Below are positions 9,925-19,219 of a stretch of DNA of 64,000 nucleotides, piece after piece (the stretch's first letter is position 1; every line of letters starts with the position of its first letter). The notes below the pieces were generated by a model that worked only from the letters and a program-made list of their open reading frames with translations, searched no databases and was not told the origin of the DNA. Source of the DNA: Prorocentrum cordatum (Eukaryota > Sar > Dinophyceae > Prorocentrales > Prorocentraceae). Both the position numbers and the translations under genes were made by a program. The DNA is taken from the NCBI GenBank assembly GCA_963575745.1, contig CAUYUJ010017878.1, forward strand, positions 62,001 through 126,000, written 5' to 3'.

Positions 9925-10495
9925 AACATGCAGGGCTCCGCGGCCCAGGGAATGAGGCCGGGAAGGCCAGGAGCTGGCTCCGCAGCCCAAAGAGGGAGGA
10001 TGCGAACAAGGGGAGGCCAGAGAGACCATGCGTGCAGCCTGCGGCCCAGAGGGGAGGAGGCCAGTGAGGGGAGGGCGAACCGCGCCCCACGGCGAAAATC
10101 ACGGGTTCCGTGGCCCACGTGGGCGAGGCCCAGAACACCAGGTGCGGATTCCGCGGCCCAGAGGAGGGGGGCCAGCCAGGCCATGGAGGGGACGAACCAT
10201 TCTTCCTCCTCCCCCTCCTCCCTCTCCCCCCCCTCCTTCTCCTCCTCCTCCTCCTCCTCCTCCTCCTCCTCCTCCTCATTCTCCTTCTCCTCCCCCTCCC
10301 CCTCCCCCTCCCCCTCCTCCGCCCGACGAAACTGGAAAGGCTCTGCGGCCCAGGGGGGGAGGACGAAGCACGACCACGACGAAAATGCAAAAGGCTCCGC
10401 GGCCCAGGGGGGCGAGGCCGAGAAGACCAGGGGGAGAGGCCAGGGAGACCGAGGACCGCTTCCGCGGCCCAGCCAGGGAGAAGGCCGGGGAGTCT
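9925..10495. repeat. GGCTCCGCGGCCCAG minisatellite interrupted by a CCT array
   Basis: The motif GCTCCGCGGCCCAG or a variant (GCTCCGCAGCCCA, GTTCCGTGGCCCA, ATTCCGCGGCCCAG, GCTCTGCGGCCCAG, CTTCCGCGGCCCAG) recurs about every 60 bp with a purine-rich spacer (GGGAGGCCAGG). A (CCT)n tract at 10200-10322 sits in the middle. Frames on both strands are incidental. Confidence 0.6.
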
Positions 10496-10539
10496 CGAGC
10501 ACAGCTGTGCAGGAGAACGACGAGACCTGAGAGACAACA

Positions 10540-10735
10540 CGGCACACTGCGATGCATTCCGCGGTCGGGCGGGGCCTCCCCGGAGGGCCTGGTGGACCTT
10601 GCGAGGCCGGTGGAGCGGGGAGGATCAGCGGCACGGTGCTGAGACACCCGCCGCGGTCTGGCGCGGCAGCCCCGGGAGAGCCCGGCGGCGCCCGCGGGGG
10701 TGCTGGAACGGGGAGGGCACGGCACGGGTCTGGGC
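10540..10735. repeat. ~107-bp minisatellite, block 2
   Basis: Two units: CTGCGATGCATTCCGCGGTC and GACACCCGCCGCGGTCTGGC starts, each ending in a CGGGGAGG block. Same family as 9300-9730. Confidence 0.5.
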
Positions 10736-10888
10736 CTAGGTCGGGCCTGTCCCTCTACCGGGGGGAATATTCAAAAATAGTCAAAAAATAGTCTGGGGAC
10801 GATTTTCTTCTTTCATGCATTTCAGTTTTTTAAATTTTTCGTCGAACATCCCCCTGTAGGGGGACACGCCCGACTTAAGTCTAGGCTC

Positions 10889-11071
10889 CCTGGATGGGGT
10901 CGGAGTAGATGGGATCGGAGGATCGCGCCGCATCGCCGATGTATCGACGATGCGGCTCGATGTGGAGCCCGTGCTTCCCCACGTGGACGTCGCCGATGCA
11001 TCGCCGACGTCGCCGATGCATCGGCGGTGCGGCGCGATCCTTCGACCCCATCTATTCGGACCCCATCTAGG
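10889..11071. mobile_element. MITE-like inverted-repeat element, family B, copy 2
   Basis: The left end (TGGATGGGGTCGGAGTAGAT, then GGGATCGGAGGATCGCGCCG) pairs with the right end (CGGCGCGATCCTTCGACCCC, then ATCTATTCGGACCCCATCTA) over about 55 bp. The interior consists of CGCCGATGCATCG modules. It lies inside the split 107-bp minisatellite. No clear target duplication. Confidence 0.7.
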
Positions 11072-11164
11072 AGGTACTTCCCTGGGGCCGGCGTTGCGTC
11101 CTGATTCGTTTTTTGGCGGTCCCGGGACGCGGCGAGGGCCCCCGGAGGCCGGAGACAGCCAATC

Positions 11165-11610
11165 GCCCGTTCCAATGTCTGTTGGAGCGTCGGATGTCTG
11201 GGGAGTGGAGAGGGCACGGACCCTGACAGATAAGGAAGGTCTTGCGATGCCCGCCGCGGCCAGGTAACCTGGCGATGCTGGTGGAGTGGGGAGAGTACGA
11301 AGCCTGACCGGCAGAACTCGGTACTGCAATGCCTGCCGCGATCTGGAGGGGCCTCCTTAGAGGGTGGTGGCTCGGGAGGGCACGAAATTTGGTAGATCAG
11401 ACGGCGCTGCGATGCCTGCCGCGGTCTGGCAAGGCCTCCCTGCAGAGCCAGATGGCACTCGTGAGGGTGGTTGAGTGGGAAGGGCACGACGAAGCCTAAT
11501 AGATGACAGGATATTGTGATGCCTGTCGCCGTCCGGCGGGGTCTCCGTGGAGGGTCAGATGACACTGGAGAGGCTGGTTGAACAGGGAGGGCACGAAAGG
11601 AGGAGGAGGA
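11165..11610. repeat. ~107-bp minisatellite, block 3
   Basis: About four units with GCGATGCCTGCCGCGGTCTG, GGCCTCCCTGCAGAGCCAGA and GGGAAGGGCACGA blocks. Same family as 9300-9730. Confidence 0.55.
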
Positions 11611-11851
11611 TGATGAGTTAGGGGAGGAAGAGGAATAAGAGACGGAGAAAAAAGAAGGAAAGAAGAAGGAAAGAGGGAGTCATGAGGCAGAGGATGTCTT
11701 GGGAAAACGTGAACCTCGTTCAGGATGTGAGGAGCCGAGATCCTCCTAATGTGTTTTCGCCTTCACTAGCCTTGCCCTCACGCTTCGCCGCTCCTTCCAC
11801 ATCAGGTGTCCTCCCTCACGCTCACCTCCATCCCCCGCCCCCCCGCCCCCC

Positions 11852-11852
<1 letters not shown>

Positions 11853-11946
<94 letters not shown>

Positions 11947-11951
11947 ACACA

Positions 11952-11982
<31 letters not shown>

Positions 11983-11987
11983 AACAC

Positions 11988-12057
<70 letters not shown>

Positions 12058-12085
12058 GCGCGCACACACCCACACACACACACTC
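11853..12085. repeat. (CA)n microsatellite
   Basis: About 230 bp of CA repeats with a few CC or AA interruptions. Any open frame through it (Thr-His on plus, Cys-Val on minus) is an artefact. Confidence 0.95.
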
Positions 12086-12574
12086 CTCAATGTTCCATCC
12101 TCCTGCTCTTCCGTTTCTCCTCATCTTCGTCCTCATCCACCTCAATTCTTCTCTATCCTCATCCATCTCCTACCCATCCTTTATTCTGCATGCCCTTCAG
12201 CCATGTTCCCAACACGCTCTGCCCTCTGTCCCCCATCCTGCATCCTGCGTCTTCGTCGTCGTCCTCCGCCTTCTCCTCCATCGAACACCACGGGACTTCG
12301 TCGCTTCAGGTGGCAGCAAAGAAGTCAGCCGGTCTTCTATCGAGAGATCAGGAAAAGGAGGCTGTTGCGCGCGGTCGTCTGGGAAAGGGGACAGGCCTCC
12401 CGCGCGCAGGTCGAGCTTCCCGCCTGCGGACAGATGCAAGAGCTCAGCAAGGCTCGTCGAGGGGTGGGCCGCGGGTGGGCTGGCGGGTTTGGCTTCTCGT
12501 GTCCCCTCCTGTCGTCCCCCTCCTGCTCCTTCTCCTCCCGCTCAGCATCCCCATTATCCCTTTTCAACCCCCTC

Positions 12575-12640
12575 TCGCTTTCTCTCTCTCTCTCTCTCTC
12601 TCTTTGTTTCCTCTCTCTCTCTCTCTCTATTCCTCTTCCT
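12575..12640. repeat. (CT)n microsatellite
   Basis: Two TCTCTCTC runs separated by TTTGTTTCC. Confidence 0.9.
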
Positions 12641-12849
12641 GTACTTTGACAAGCCCGGACAGGGGGAAAACCCGTCACCCCCCCCCAAAAAAAAAGCGGA
12701 TTCCCGGGATCTGGGGCTTTGGGATCCTCCGGACGGGCCTCGAAGCGGATCCCCGGGCCTCGCAGGGCGTTTTGCCAAGCCTTCCCAGCACACCCAGGTC
12801 GATCAGGGGGGTCATCGGAGACGTCCCAGAGACCCAGGACAGCACAAGA

Positions 12850-13290
12850 GCGCTCCAAGAGTGACCGACGTGACCTCAAGATGGCCCAAGAGGCCTCCAG
12901 GACGGCCCCAAAGAGCACTCCCAAGAAGGCTCCAAGAGGCACAATTCATTGATTTCCTAGTTGTTTTTGGTGATTTGGGCGGTTCTCGTTTCGGCTTCCC
13001 GACGCTCCAAGACGGCGGTCCTCTGGGCGTCCGAAGCCGCCTGGGAGGCTCCAAAATCGCCCCACAACCATCCGAAAGCGCTTCCAGGCAGTCCAAGAGA
13101 GCCCCAGAACAGCACAACACGGGTCCAAGATGGCTTTCAGAGAGCCCCAAGACACCCTCCGAAGCATTCCAAATCGTGACCCGGTCGTGCAGGGAGACCG
13201 CGGTTGGAGGCAGGGTGGCCCGAGGAAGCCCCCAGAGGCCCCCAGAATACGCCCAGGAGGCCTCCAGAAGGCCGTATAAGAAAGCCTGAC
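12850..13290. repeat. CTTGGGGCC-type minisatellite, sparse (CCAAGAGGCC orientation)
   Basis: Units such as GGCCCAAGAGGCCTCCAG, GCCCCAAAGAGC and CAGTCCAAGAGAGCCCC are dispersed over about 440 bp of otherwise unassigned sequence. Same motif family as 2.4-4.9 kb. Confidence 0.45.
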
Positions 13291-13560
13291 ACAATTTTTG
13301 TGAGGCACCCAGAGGCTCTCCAAGGAGGAGCCTCCGCAAAAAAGAGCTGAGGAGGATGGGGGGAATGCGCAGGGTAGGGCGAAAAAGAGGAAAAATGAGC
13401 ATGGAGGAAAGATAGCGAATAACATTGCTATAGCGACGATGCCGGAAAAAGCAACAAGGAATTATCGCTAAGTTGTCGGCATGACCTTCCTGCTATTCCG
13501 CCTCCATGCCACACTTCAAGGACCAAGGTGCATGGCGCGAAGCGCCCATGAAGTCTTGTA

Positions 13561-13562
13561 TC

Positions 13563-13635
<73 letters not shown>

Positions 13636-13636
13636 C
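13561..13636. repeat. (TA)n microsatellite
   Basis: TATATATA runs with two small interruptions, ending in ATACATACATG. Confidence 0.95.
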
Positions 13637-13639
13637 ATG

Positions 13640-15074
13640 TATAGATACATGTATAGACACACACAGGTATATAGAGACACGTGTGTTGATCTACCCCCTT
13701 TCCGATCCTCTTCGCCTTCCCCTCCCCTCGCCTCCACATCCTCCTCTTCCCACCCCCCGCGCCCCCTCCCCCTCCTCCCCGACGTGACCTTCTGCCTTTT
13801 TGCGGCCACTCTGCAGGCGATGCCGAGGACGGCTGTCATCCCAGACCCTGTGCCCCGAAGACCCCACCCGTATTCGGGCAGAGGCGAGTTCCCGATTCAC
13901 CAGACAGGGGCTATTCCACCATGTCACTCCGCTCGACGGCCCGTTCTAGCCCCCCACATCCCCCCACGCGCGCCGAGCCCACTCCGAACGCGATCCAGTC
14001 TCCCCACGCCCAGCGCTGGACCGTCTCCTTCGCGACCCCCCCGACGCACGCGCACCAGCCCCCCACGCGCGCATGGAGCAGCCCGGAGTCCTCTCGGCCC
14101 TGCTGTTCGGATGTACGGCCAGGAGGTCCTCACCTGCTGCGCCCTGGCCCCATGGCGTGCCAAGTGGACCCACCCTGCAGTCAACCCGCACAGGAAGGAT
14201 GGGCACCCTGCCTAAGGGTGCCCTTGCCTCCTTCTCCTTGCCTCCTCGGCCCATCCTTGGCGACCTTCGCCGGGCAACCTCGTTCGAAGCTCGCTGCCTT
14301 GGCCCTCCAAGGCCCCTTGCATCCTTACCGGGCATCCTTATGATGCGGGCTGGTTGCGCCAGCTCTGGCGCTGCAGATGGGGGGCACTTGGCGACGTCGG
14401 CGCGAGCCTCGGCATCCAGATCGAGTGCGCACGCCAAGTTCCACTGCCTCTGGCTGGCGGGGCTTCGAGTCGCCAGGAGGGCCCCGGCCTCCTTCCTCAT
14501 GATCAGCTCTCGTCTCGGCCTCACTGCCCGCGCAGGCTGCTCGCAGGACGCCGTTGACGTTCGCCGGACCGTCCACCGCCAGCGGTGCAACCGCCTCGCC
14601 GGGGCACAGGCCCACGTCCCGCCCACCCACTTCCCACCCACCAGCATCAAGGTTATGTGCGGTTATTGACGCTTCGTGTACCCCCACAAATTTGCTTCCC
14701 GCTTTTCGCTGCCTAGTCGTGGCCCGGCTGGAGTTTGGACGCCTTTTGACCCGCTTCACGAGGCCGTTGACCAAAAAGTACCCCCACAAGCGCCGACGGC
14801 ACCCCTTCCGTGAGCGCCGCGCGGCCCGCCCCGGCTAGCCTCACCTCCCGCTGTTCTTTTGTTGTCCCTCCTCTCCTCTCTCTTTCTCGTGTGCAATTTA
14901 GGCTCCTGCTGGTTAGCTGTATGTAGCTTTGGACGGCGCGCGGCCCTTCCCGCTTGCGCTCGCGATCGAAAAAGATACCCCCACAAGCCCAGCCAGAAAT
15001 GCCCGGGCAAGCTGTCGGGAGAACGGAAGACGATAAGAGCACACAGTGAAGTAAAGTGGCCGACAATGGTGGCA
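13640..15074. other. Unassigned GC-rich stretch
   Basis: Open frames of 140-230 aa exist on both strands at 13.9-14.8 kb, but none shows a domain I recognise and they overlap one another, so none is called. The motif TACCCCCACAA occurs three times (about 14679, 14778, 14978). Confidence 0.3.
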
Positions 15075-15185
15075 TCGAGTACCTCTTGGAGACTTCTTGG
15101 GTCTTGGAGCCACCTTGAAGCTCTCTTTGGGCCCCTGCGACCCTCTTTGGGCCATCTTGGGGGCCACCGAAGAAACATTTGGGCG
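15075..15185. repeat. Short CTTGGGGCC-type minisatellite
   Basis: CTTGGAGACTTCTTGGG, CTTGGAGCCACCTTG, TTTGGGCCCCTG and TTTGGGCCATCTTGGGGG units in the 2.4-kb orientation. Confidence 0.45.
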
Positions 15186-15974
15186 GCCTGAATTAACGCC
15201 ATACCTGTGGGGCCCGAAAGATTGGCCGTTGGAACCCCTTTGGGAAGCTCTTGAGGCGCTCCTGCATCACGCGCCTACGTCGACACCACGGAATTCCTCC
15301 TCCTCCTTCTCCTATTCCTCCTCCGCCTCCTCCTCCTCCTCCTCAAGCACCACTTCAAGGATGGGAGAGCCCATGAGCCCCACCCGATTTCACAGGCATA
15401 CACCGACTCCCAAGGGCATCAGCAACACACTACGGTCCTCATCTACATCCTCTCCTCCCAACCTTTTTTGTTCCTGCCTCGCCTCGTATGTGTCCAGACA
15501 CCAGAATCCAGAGGCCACAGCCTCGTCCACCGGGTCTGAGCTGTGCCCGGACGCTTGTCCGCCGAAGGGTCGTCTGTTCGTTCCTCCACTGGGGGTTGCT
15601 GAGCCCTCCCCCCGCCGCGAGCTCGCGGCCGCCTCGGAGGCGCAGGGCCGCGTCGCCGGCGTCTTCGGGGGACGGCAGCGCCACTCCGACGAGGCACCGC
15701 CGTGCCGAGGGGGGCGAGGCAGGGGCGGCGTTAGGGGGGATAGCAAGGCTCAGGGGGTTCGACATAAATCCGACGTGGCTCCGACGTAGGTTGGGTCCGA
15801 CGTAGGTTGGGTCCGACCTTGTTTTCTGTTTGGAATTCGTCGACGAAGCGGTGTATATCTGCGCAGCCTTCCGCCAGTTTCCCGACGATGTCGGTGGCCG
15901 CATGTCTCCGTACGTTCCCCGTTGCGCAAAGGTGATTGTTTTGCGAAGCAGCGTGCGTCGAAGAAGAAGAAGAC
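15186..15974. other. Unassigned stretch with (CCT)n at 15297-15352
   Basis: A CCT microsatellite, then GC-rich sequence without a recognised product. A TCCGACGTAGGTTGGG tandem doublet lies at about 15780-15815. Confidence 0.3.
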
Positions 15975-16146
15975 GAAGAAGAAACGCTATACACATGGCG
16001 GCACCTCCGACGCTGGGACCCCCTGTCGGCGCCCCTGGCGCGCTCCGCGGAGGCTCCGCGCGCCAGGGACGGCGGTCCAGCGCAGATCCAATAAATCCGC
16101 GCGGAGCGCCAAAAGTTTATTTGTGTATAGCGTGTTTTCTCCTTCT
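15975..16146. mobile_element. MITE-like element, family C, copy 3
   Basis: The right arm (GTCCAGCGCAGATCCAATAA, then ATCCGCGCGGAGCGCCAAAA, then TAGCGTGTTTTCTCCTTCT) is well preserved. The left arm (AGAAGAAGAAACGCTAT, then a GGCGGCACC-CGCTGGG block) is its degenerate inverse. The centre is a GC-rich palindrome (CTGGCGCGC against GCGCGCCAG). Confidence 0.6.
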
Positions 16147-16310
16147 AAAGTAGCGCGCAATCTTCGACGTCATTGCGACGCGACCAGGTTCGGCCTCAAC
16201 GCGCGAGGCCTCCAGGATCGCCACGCTGTGGCGCACCCGAGAGAGGCGAGACTCCTCGAAGTCGAAGTTCCGGTGGTGGCTCCTCGCTGCCGCGGGTGGG
16301 ATTACCCATC

Positions 16311-16490
16311 GGTCGTTGAAAGTAGGCCTTGCTGGAGTCCCAGATCACAATCTACTTTCAGCGCCTTCCTACTTCAAGGATCGACTGATTCCCTTCTTCC
16401 CTCCTCTTCAGGCGGCGGGCGGAAGCCCAATCTACTTCCAACGCCTTCCTATTTCATGTTTCTACCTACTTCTTCCGACCGATGGGTACC
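16311..16490. repeat. Dispersed repeat, copy 2 (partner at 648-830)
   Basis: GGTCGTTGAAAGT, GGAGTCCCAGATC, CGCCTTCCTACTTCA, GGCGGGCGGAAGCCCAAT and CGCCTTCCTATTTCA occur in the same order and spacing as at 648-830. Non-coding, class unknown. Confidence 0.55.
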
Positions 16491-17163
16491 CCCCCGAGGC
16501 GCTGGTCGGAGGGCACCCCTGGAGACTAGAGGAGCAGTGTGCAGGGATTGTCGTCCTCGTCGTCGTCTTCGTCTGCGTCCCAGACCCCCTCGAGGCATGA
16601 ACAAAATCACGACGGGAGGTTTTTCGCTACGTTCGGCCCATGGGGGCCCTTGCCGGGCCGTGGGACCGTCAAAAAACGATGCAGAATGAAAAGCCAGTCC
16701 CAGGGAATGGGTCGAGACCCCTGGGGGGTCGACGTCACAAAAAGTCATGACGTCGGTGGTCTGCGGTCTTCGCCCTCTCCCTACCCAGAGTTTCTGAAGG
16801 TGTGCTCTTGTCGCGGGCCTGCCGAGGGATGTCGCCCCTCTCGGCAGCGTCAGCAAACATCCCCTCGATGGAGGCACCTTCAGATGTTTGCTCTGCTGTT
16901 TGTATGCAAACGTATGTGATCTCCCCAGTGACAGGGTCCGCGGGGCAGCGGCAGTGGTTCAGGGGTGATGTGGGGGGAATCAACTCAGGGGTTCGAGGTT
17001 TGAGGGTCGGGGTTCGCTCTCCAGAGGTTTTGATCGTTCTGGTGCGCCTTCGTGGCCACGGCTGGATCCGCCTCGAGATTCTGAGCAGAGCGCACCCCAG
17101 GAGAGGTCAAGGGATCGATGTTTGGCCCCTGTTTAGGGGCAGCGCTCTGGGGGGACAGGCTCA

Positions 17164-17275
17164 TGGGGAGATGCATCGACCCCCGATCGCCCGTTCATCG
17201 CCCACTGGGGCTTGATAGCCTTCCCCGCCAGGGACCGTGCGGAGTAGCTATCAGGAGCCTGTCGCTGATCTATTC
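17164..17275. repeat. Dispersed repeat (ATGCATCGACCCCC), copy 1
   Basis: Shares GATGCATCGACCCCC, a TCATCGCC-type block and CCTTCCCCGCC-GGTGCGGA-type blocks in order with 24286-24400. Confidence 0.45.
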
Positions 17276-17599
17276 GCGATGCATCACTGGTTCCGGCCTG
17301 ATATTCCCCCCCATTGAGCTGGTCCTTTTCAGGGAGGAAGAAGCTCAAGCAGCTCGCGACATGCAGTCAAAGCCGGATTTAAGGATGAGCCTCGAAAGCA
17401 AGGACATTTGCATTCTGCGTCTCTGTTAATGTTTTCGCGTGTTCTGCTTCCTCGGCCCACTGGTACCCTCGACCTGGCACGCTCCAGGGCGCCTCCCATT
17501 CTTGAAATTCAATCCCGGATGAGTTTGACTAAACTGAACTGGGTTTACCGAATAGTCCGTCCCCATAAATGGTGCACCGGGTGCCACCAACCTTCCGAA

Positions 17600-17830
17600 C
17601 TTTTTGAAGCTCCTGAAGCTCCGCAGAGGCAGAAGCGTCAGAGGCGTCAGGAGCGTTAGACCGAAGCTTCTGAAGCTCTTGAAGCTCCACAGCGTTAGGA
17701 TCGCCAGACAAGTCAGGAACGTCAGCAGCGTCATGAGCGTCAGGGGCGTCAGGAGCGTCACGAGCGTGGAGGGCGTCGGGAGCGTCAGGAGCGCCGGAAG
17801 CGTCTTGGGCGTCGGGCGCGTCGGGGGAGC
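17600..17830. repeat. GGAGCGTCAG minisatellite
   Basis: A 9-10-nt unit (AGGAGCGTCA, GGGGCGTCAGGAGCG) repeated with variation; it starts with GAAGCTCCTGAAGCT units of the kind seen again at 18530-18790. Confidence 0.7.
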
Positions 17831-18530
17831 GTGGACGTGGTGTCGGGGCCCCTGGAAGCCCCGACACCCACTCGGGAGACTCCGACACCACGCGGGAGGC
17901 CCCGACACCACGCGGGTGGCCCCGCGATGCTCCGACCTCGCACGTGAGAACCCGACATCATGCGGGAGGCCCAGTTACCAGGCGGGAAGCCTCGACACCG
18001 CGCGGGAACCTTGGGGAGACTCCGACACCACGCGGGAGACTCCGACACCACGCGAAGGCCCCGACACCACGCGGGAGGCCCGGACACCATACCAACGTGG
18101 GGAGGCCCAGGGAGGCCCCGACATCGCCAGGGAGCTTTTGACACCACGTGGGCTCCCGCATTCGGGGTCTCTCTCGGCATTCCGCTTGGTGGCGTCTCCT
18201 GGAGTCCCGACACCCGGCGAACCGAGTATTTTAGCGTGGTGTCGGGGCGTCCTGGGGCCCCGACACCACGCGAACCTTCCGCGTTAGCGTGGTGTCAGAG
18301 CCTCCCGTTAGGGGCCTCCAGGGATCTCCTGCGCGGTGTCGGGGCCTCCCGCGTGGTGTCGGAGTCTCCTGGGGCTTCCGCGCAGTGTTTGGGCCTCCCG
18401 CGTAATCTCGGGGCTTCCCGTGTGTCGGGGCCTCCCGCCTGTTGTCGGGGCTTCTCACGTGGTGTCGATGTCTCCCGGGGCATTCTGCGTGGTGTCGGGG
18501 CCTCCCAGGGCACCGATACCACGCGAATCA
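17831..18530. repeat. CGACACCACGCGGGAGGCC minisatellite with orientation switch
   Basis: From 17850 to 18140 the unit reads CGACACCACGCGGGAGGCC. From about 18230 to 18500 it reads the reverse complement (CGTGGTGTCGGGGCCTCC). The array is therefore a head-to-head inverted minisatellite and could form a cruciform or long hairpin. Frames through it are by-products. Confidence 0.75.
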
Positions 18531-18790
18531 ATGAAGCTCTCGAAGCTTTAGAAGCCCATGAAGCTTCTGAAGCTTCCGAAGCTTCTGAATATCCTGAGGC
18601 TCCTGGAGCTCCTGAAGCTCCTGAAGCTTCGGGAACTCCTGAAGATTCCGAAGCTCCTGAGGCTCCCGAAGCTTCTGAATCTCCTGAAGCTCCTGAGCAC
18701 CAGAAACGTCAGAAGCGTCGCGAAGCTCCTGGGGCCTGGAGCGTCAGGAGCGTCGGAAGCGTCAAAGGCGCCAAAAGCGTCGGCGGGTTG
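18531..18790. repeat. GAAGCTCCTGAAGCTTC minisatellite
   Basis: A short unit of GAAGCT followed by TCTGAA, CCTGAA or CCCGAA, repeated more than 20 times, grading into GGAGCGTCAGGAGCGTC at the end. AAGCTT (HindIII) sites recur throughout. Confidence 0.75.
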
Positions 18791-18909
18791 GCGGCACCGC
18801 CCGCCCCATCAATTCCCGTCCCAGTCGATTCCTTGTTCACAGGAGGGCTTTCCGTAGGGCCTCGGTCGTGGGGGTGCCCATACTGAAGGTGGTCGTTGTC
18901 TTGCGCTGC

Positions 18910-19058
18910 ATCTCTCTCTCTCTCTCGTTCTTTCTCTCCTTCTCCCTCATTCTCTCACTCTCTCCCTCGTTCTCTCTCTCTCTCTCTCTCTTTCTCTCTT
19001 TATCTCTCTCTCTCTCTCTCTCCCTACGTATATCTCTCTATATATATATATAGATATA
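18910..19058. repeat. (TC)n microsatellite ending in (TA)n
   Basis: TCTCTCTC with irregular interruptions for about 130 bp, then TATATATATATA at 19041-19053. Confidence 0.9.
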
Positions 19059-19080
19059 TTCACGTTAGGTCCGGGGAAAA

Positions 19081-19219
19081 CGTAAGACTCGAGTTCGTTG
19101 GAACTCGGTTTGACGGCGCTTTTTGGCTGGCCCGTCTCTCGCGTTTGATGGTGGTTTGGGTCTCATTATTTTCGTGACGTCCCCGTCAGGCCAACCCGAG
19201 TACGAACCCGAGTCTTACG
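19081..19219. mobile_element. MITE-like inverted-repeat element, family A, copy 2
   Basis: The left arm CGTAAGACTCGAGTTCG, then AACTCGGTT and TGACGG, pairs with the right arm CCGTCAGGCCAACCCGAG then CGAACCCGAGTCTTACG. The terminal CGTAAGACTCG is perfect on both sides. It shares the terminal CGTAAGAC-CG-GTT signature with 205-392 and immediately follows a microsatellite. Confidence 0.65.

Noticed and set aside
11682-13289. 535-aa open frame on the plus strand
   Set aside because: It runs through the CA microsatellite and a pyrimidine-rich stretch; no domain, and a competing frame is open alongside.
13921-14789. Overlapping 140-234-aa frames on both strands
   Set aside because: No recognisable motif, GC-driven openness on both strands, no repeat of known proteins.
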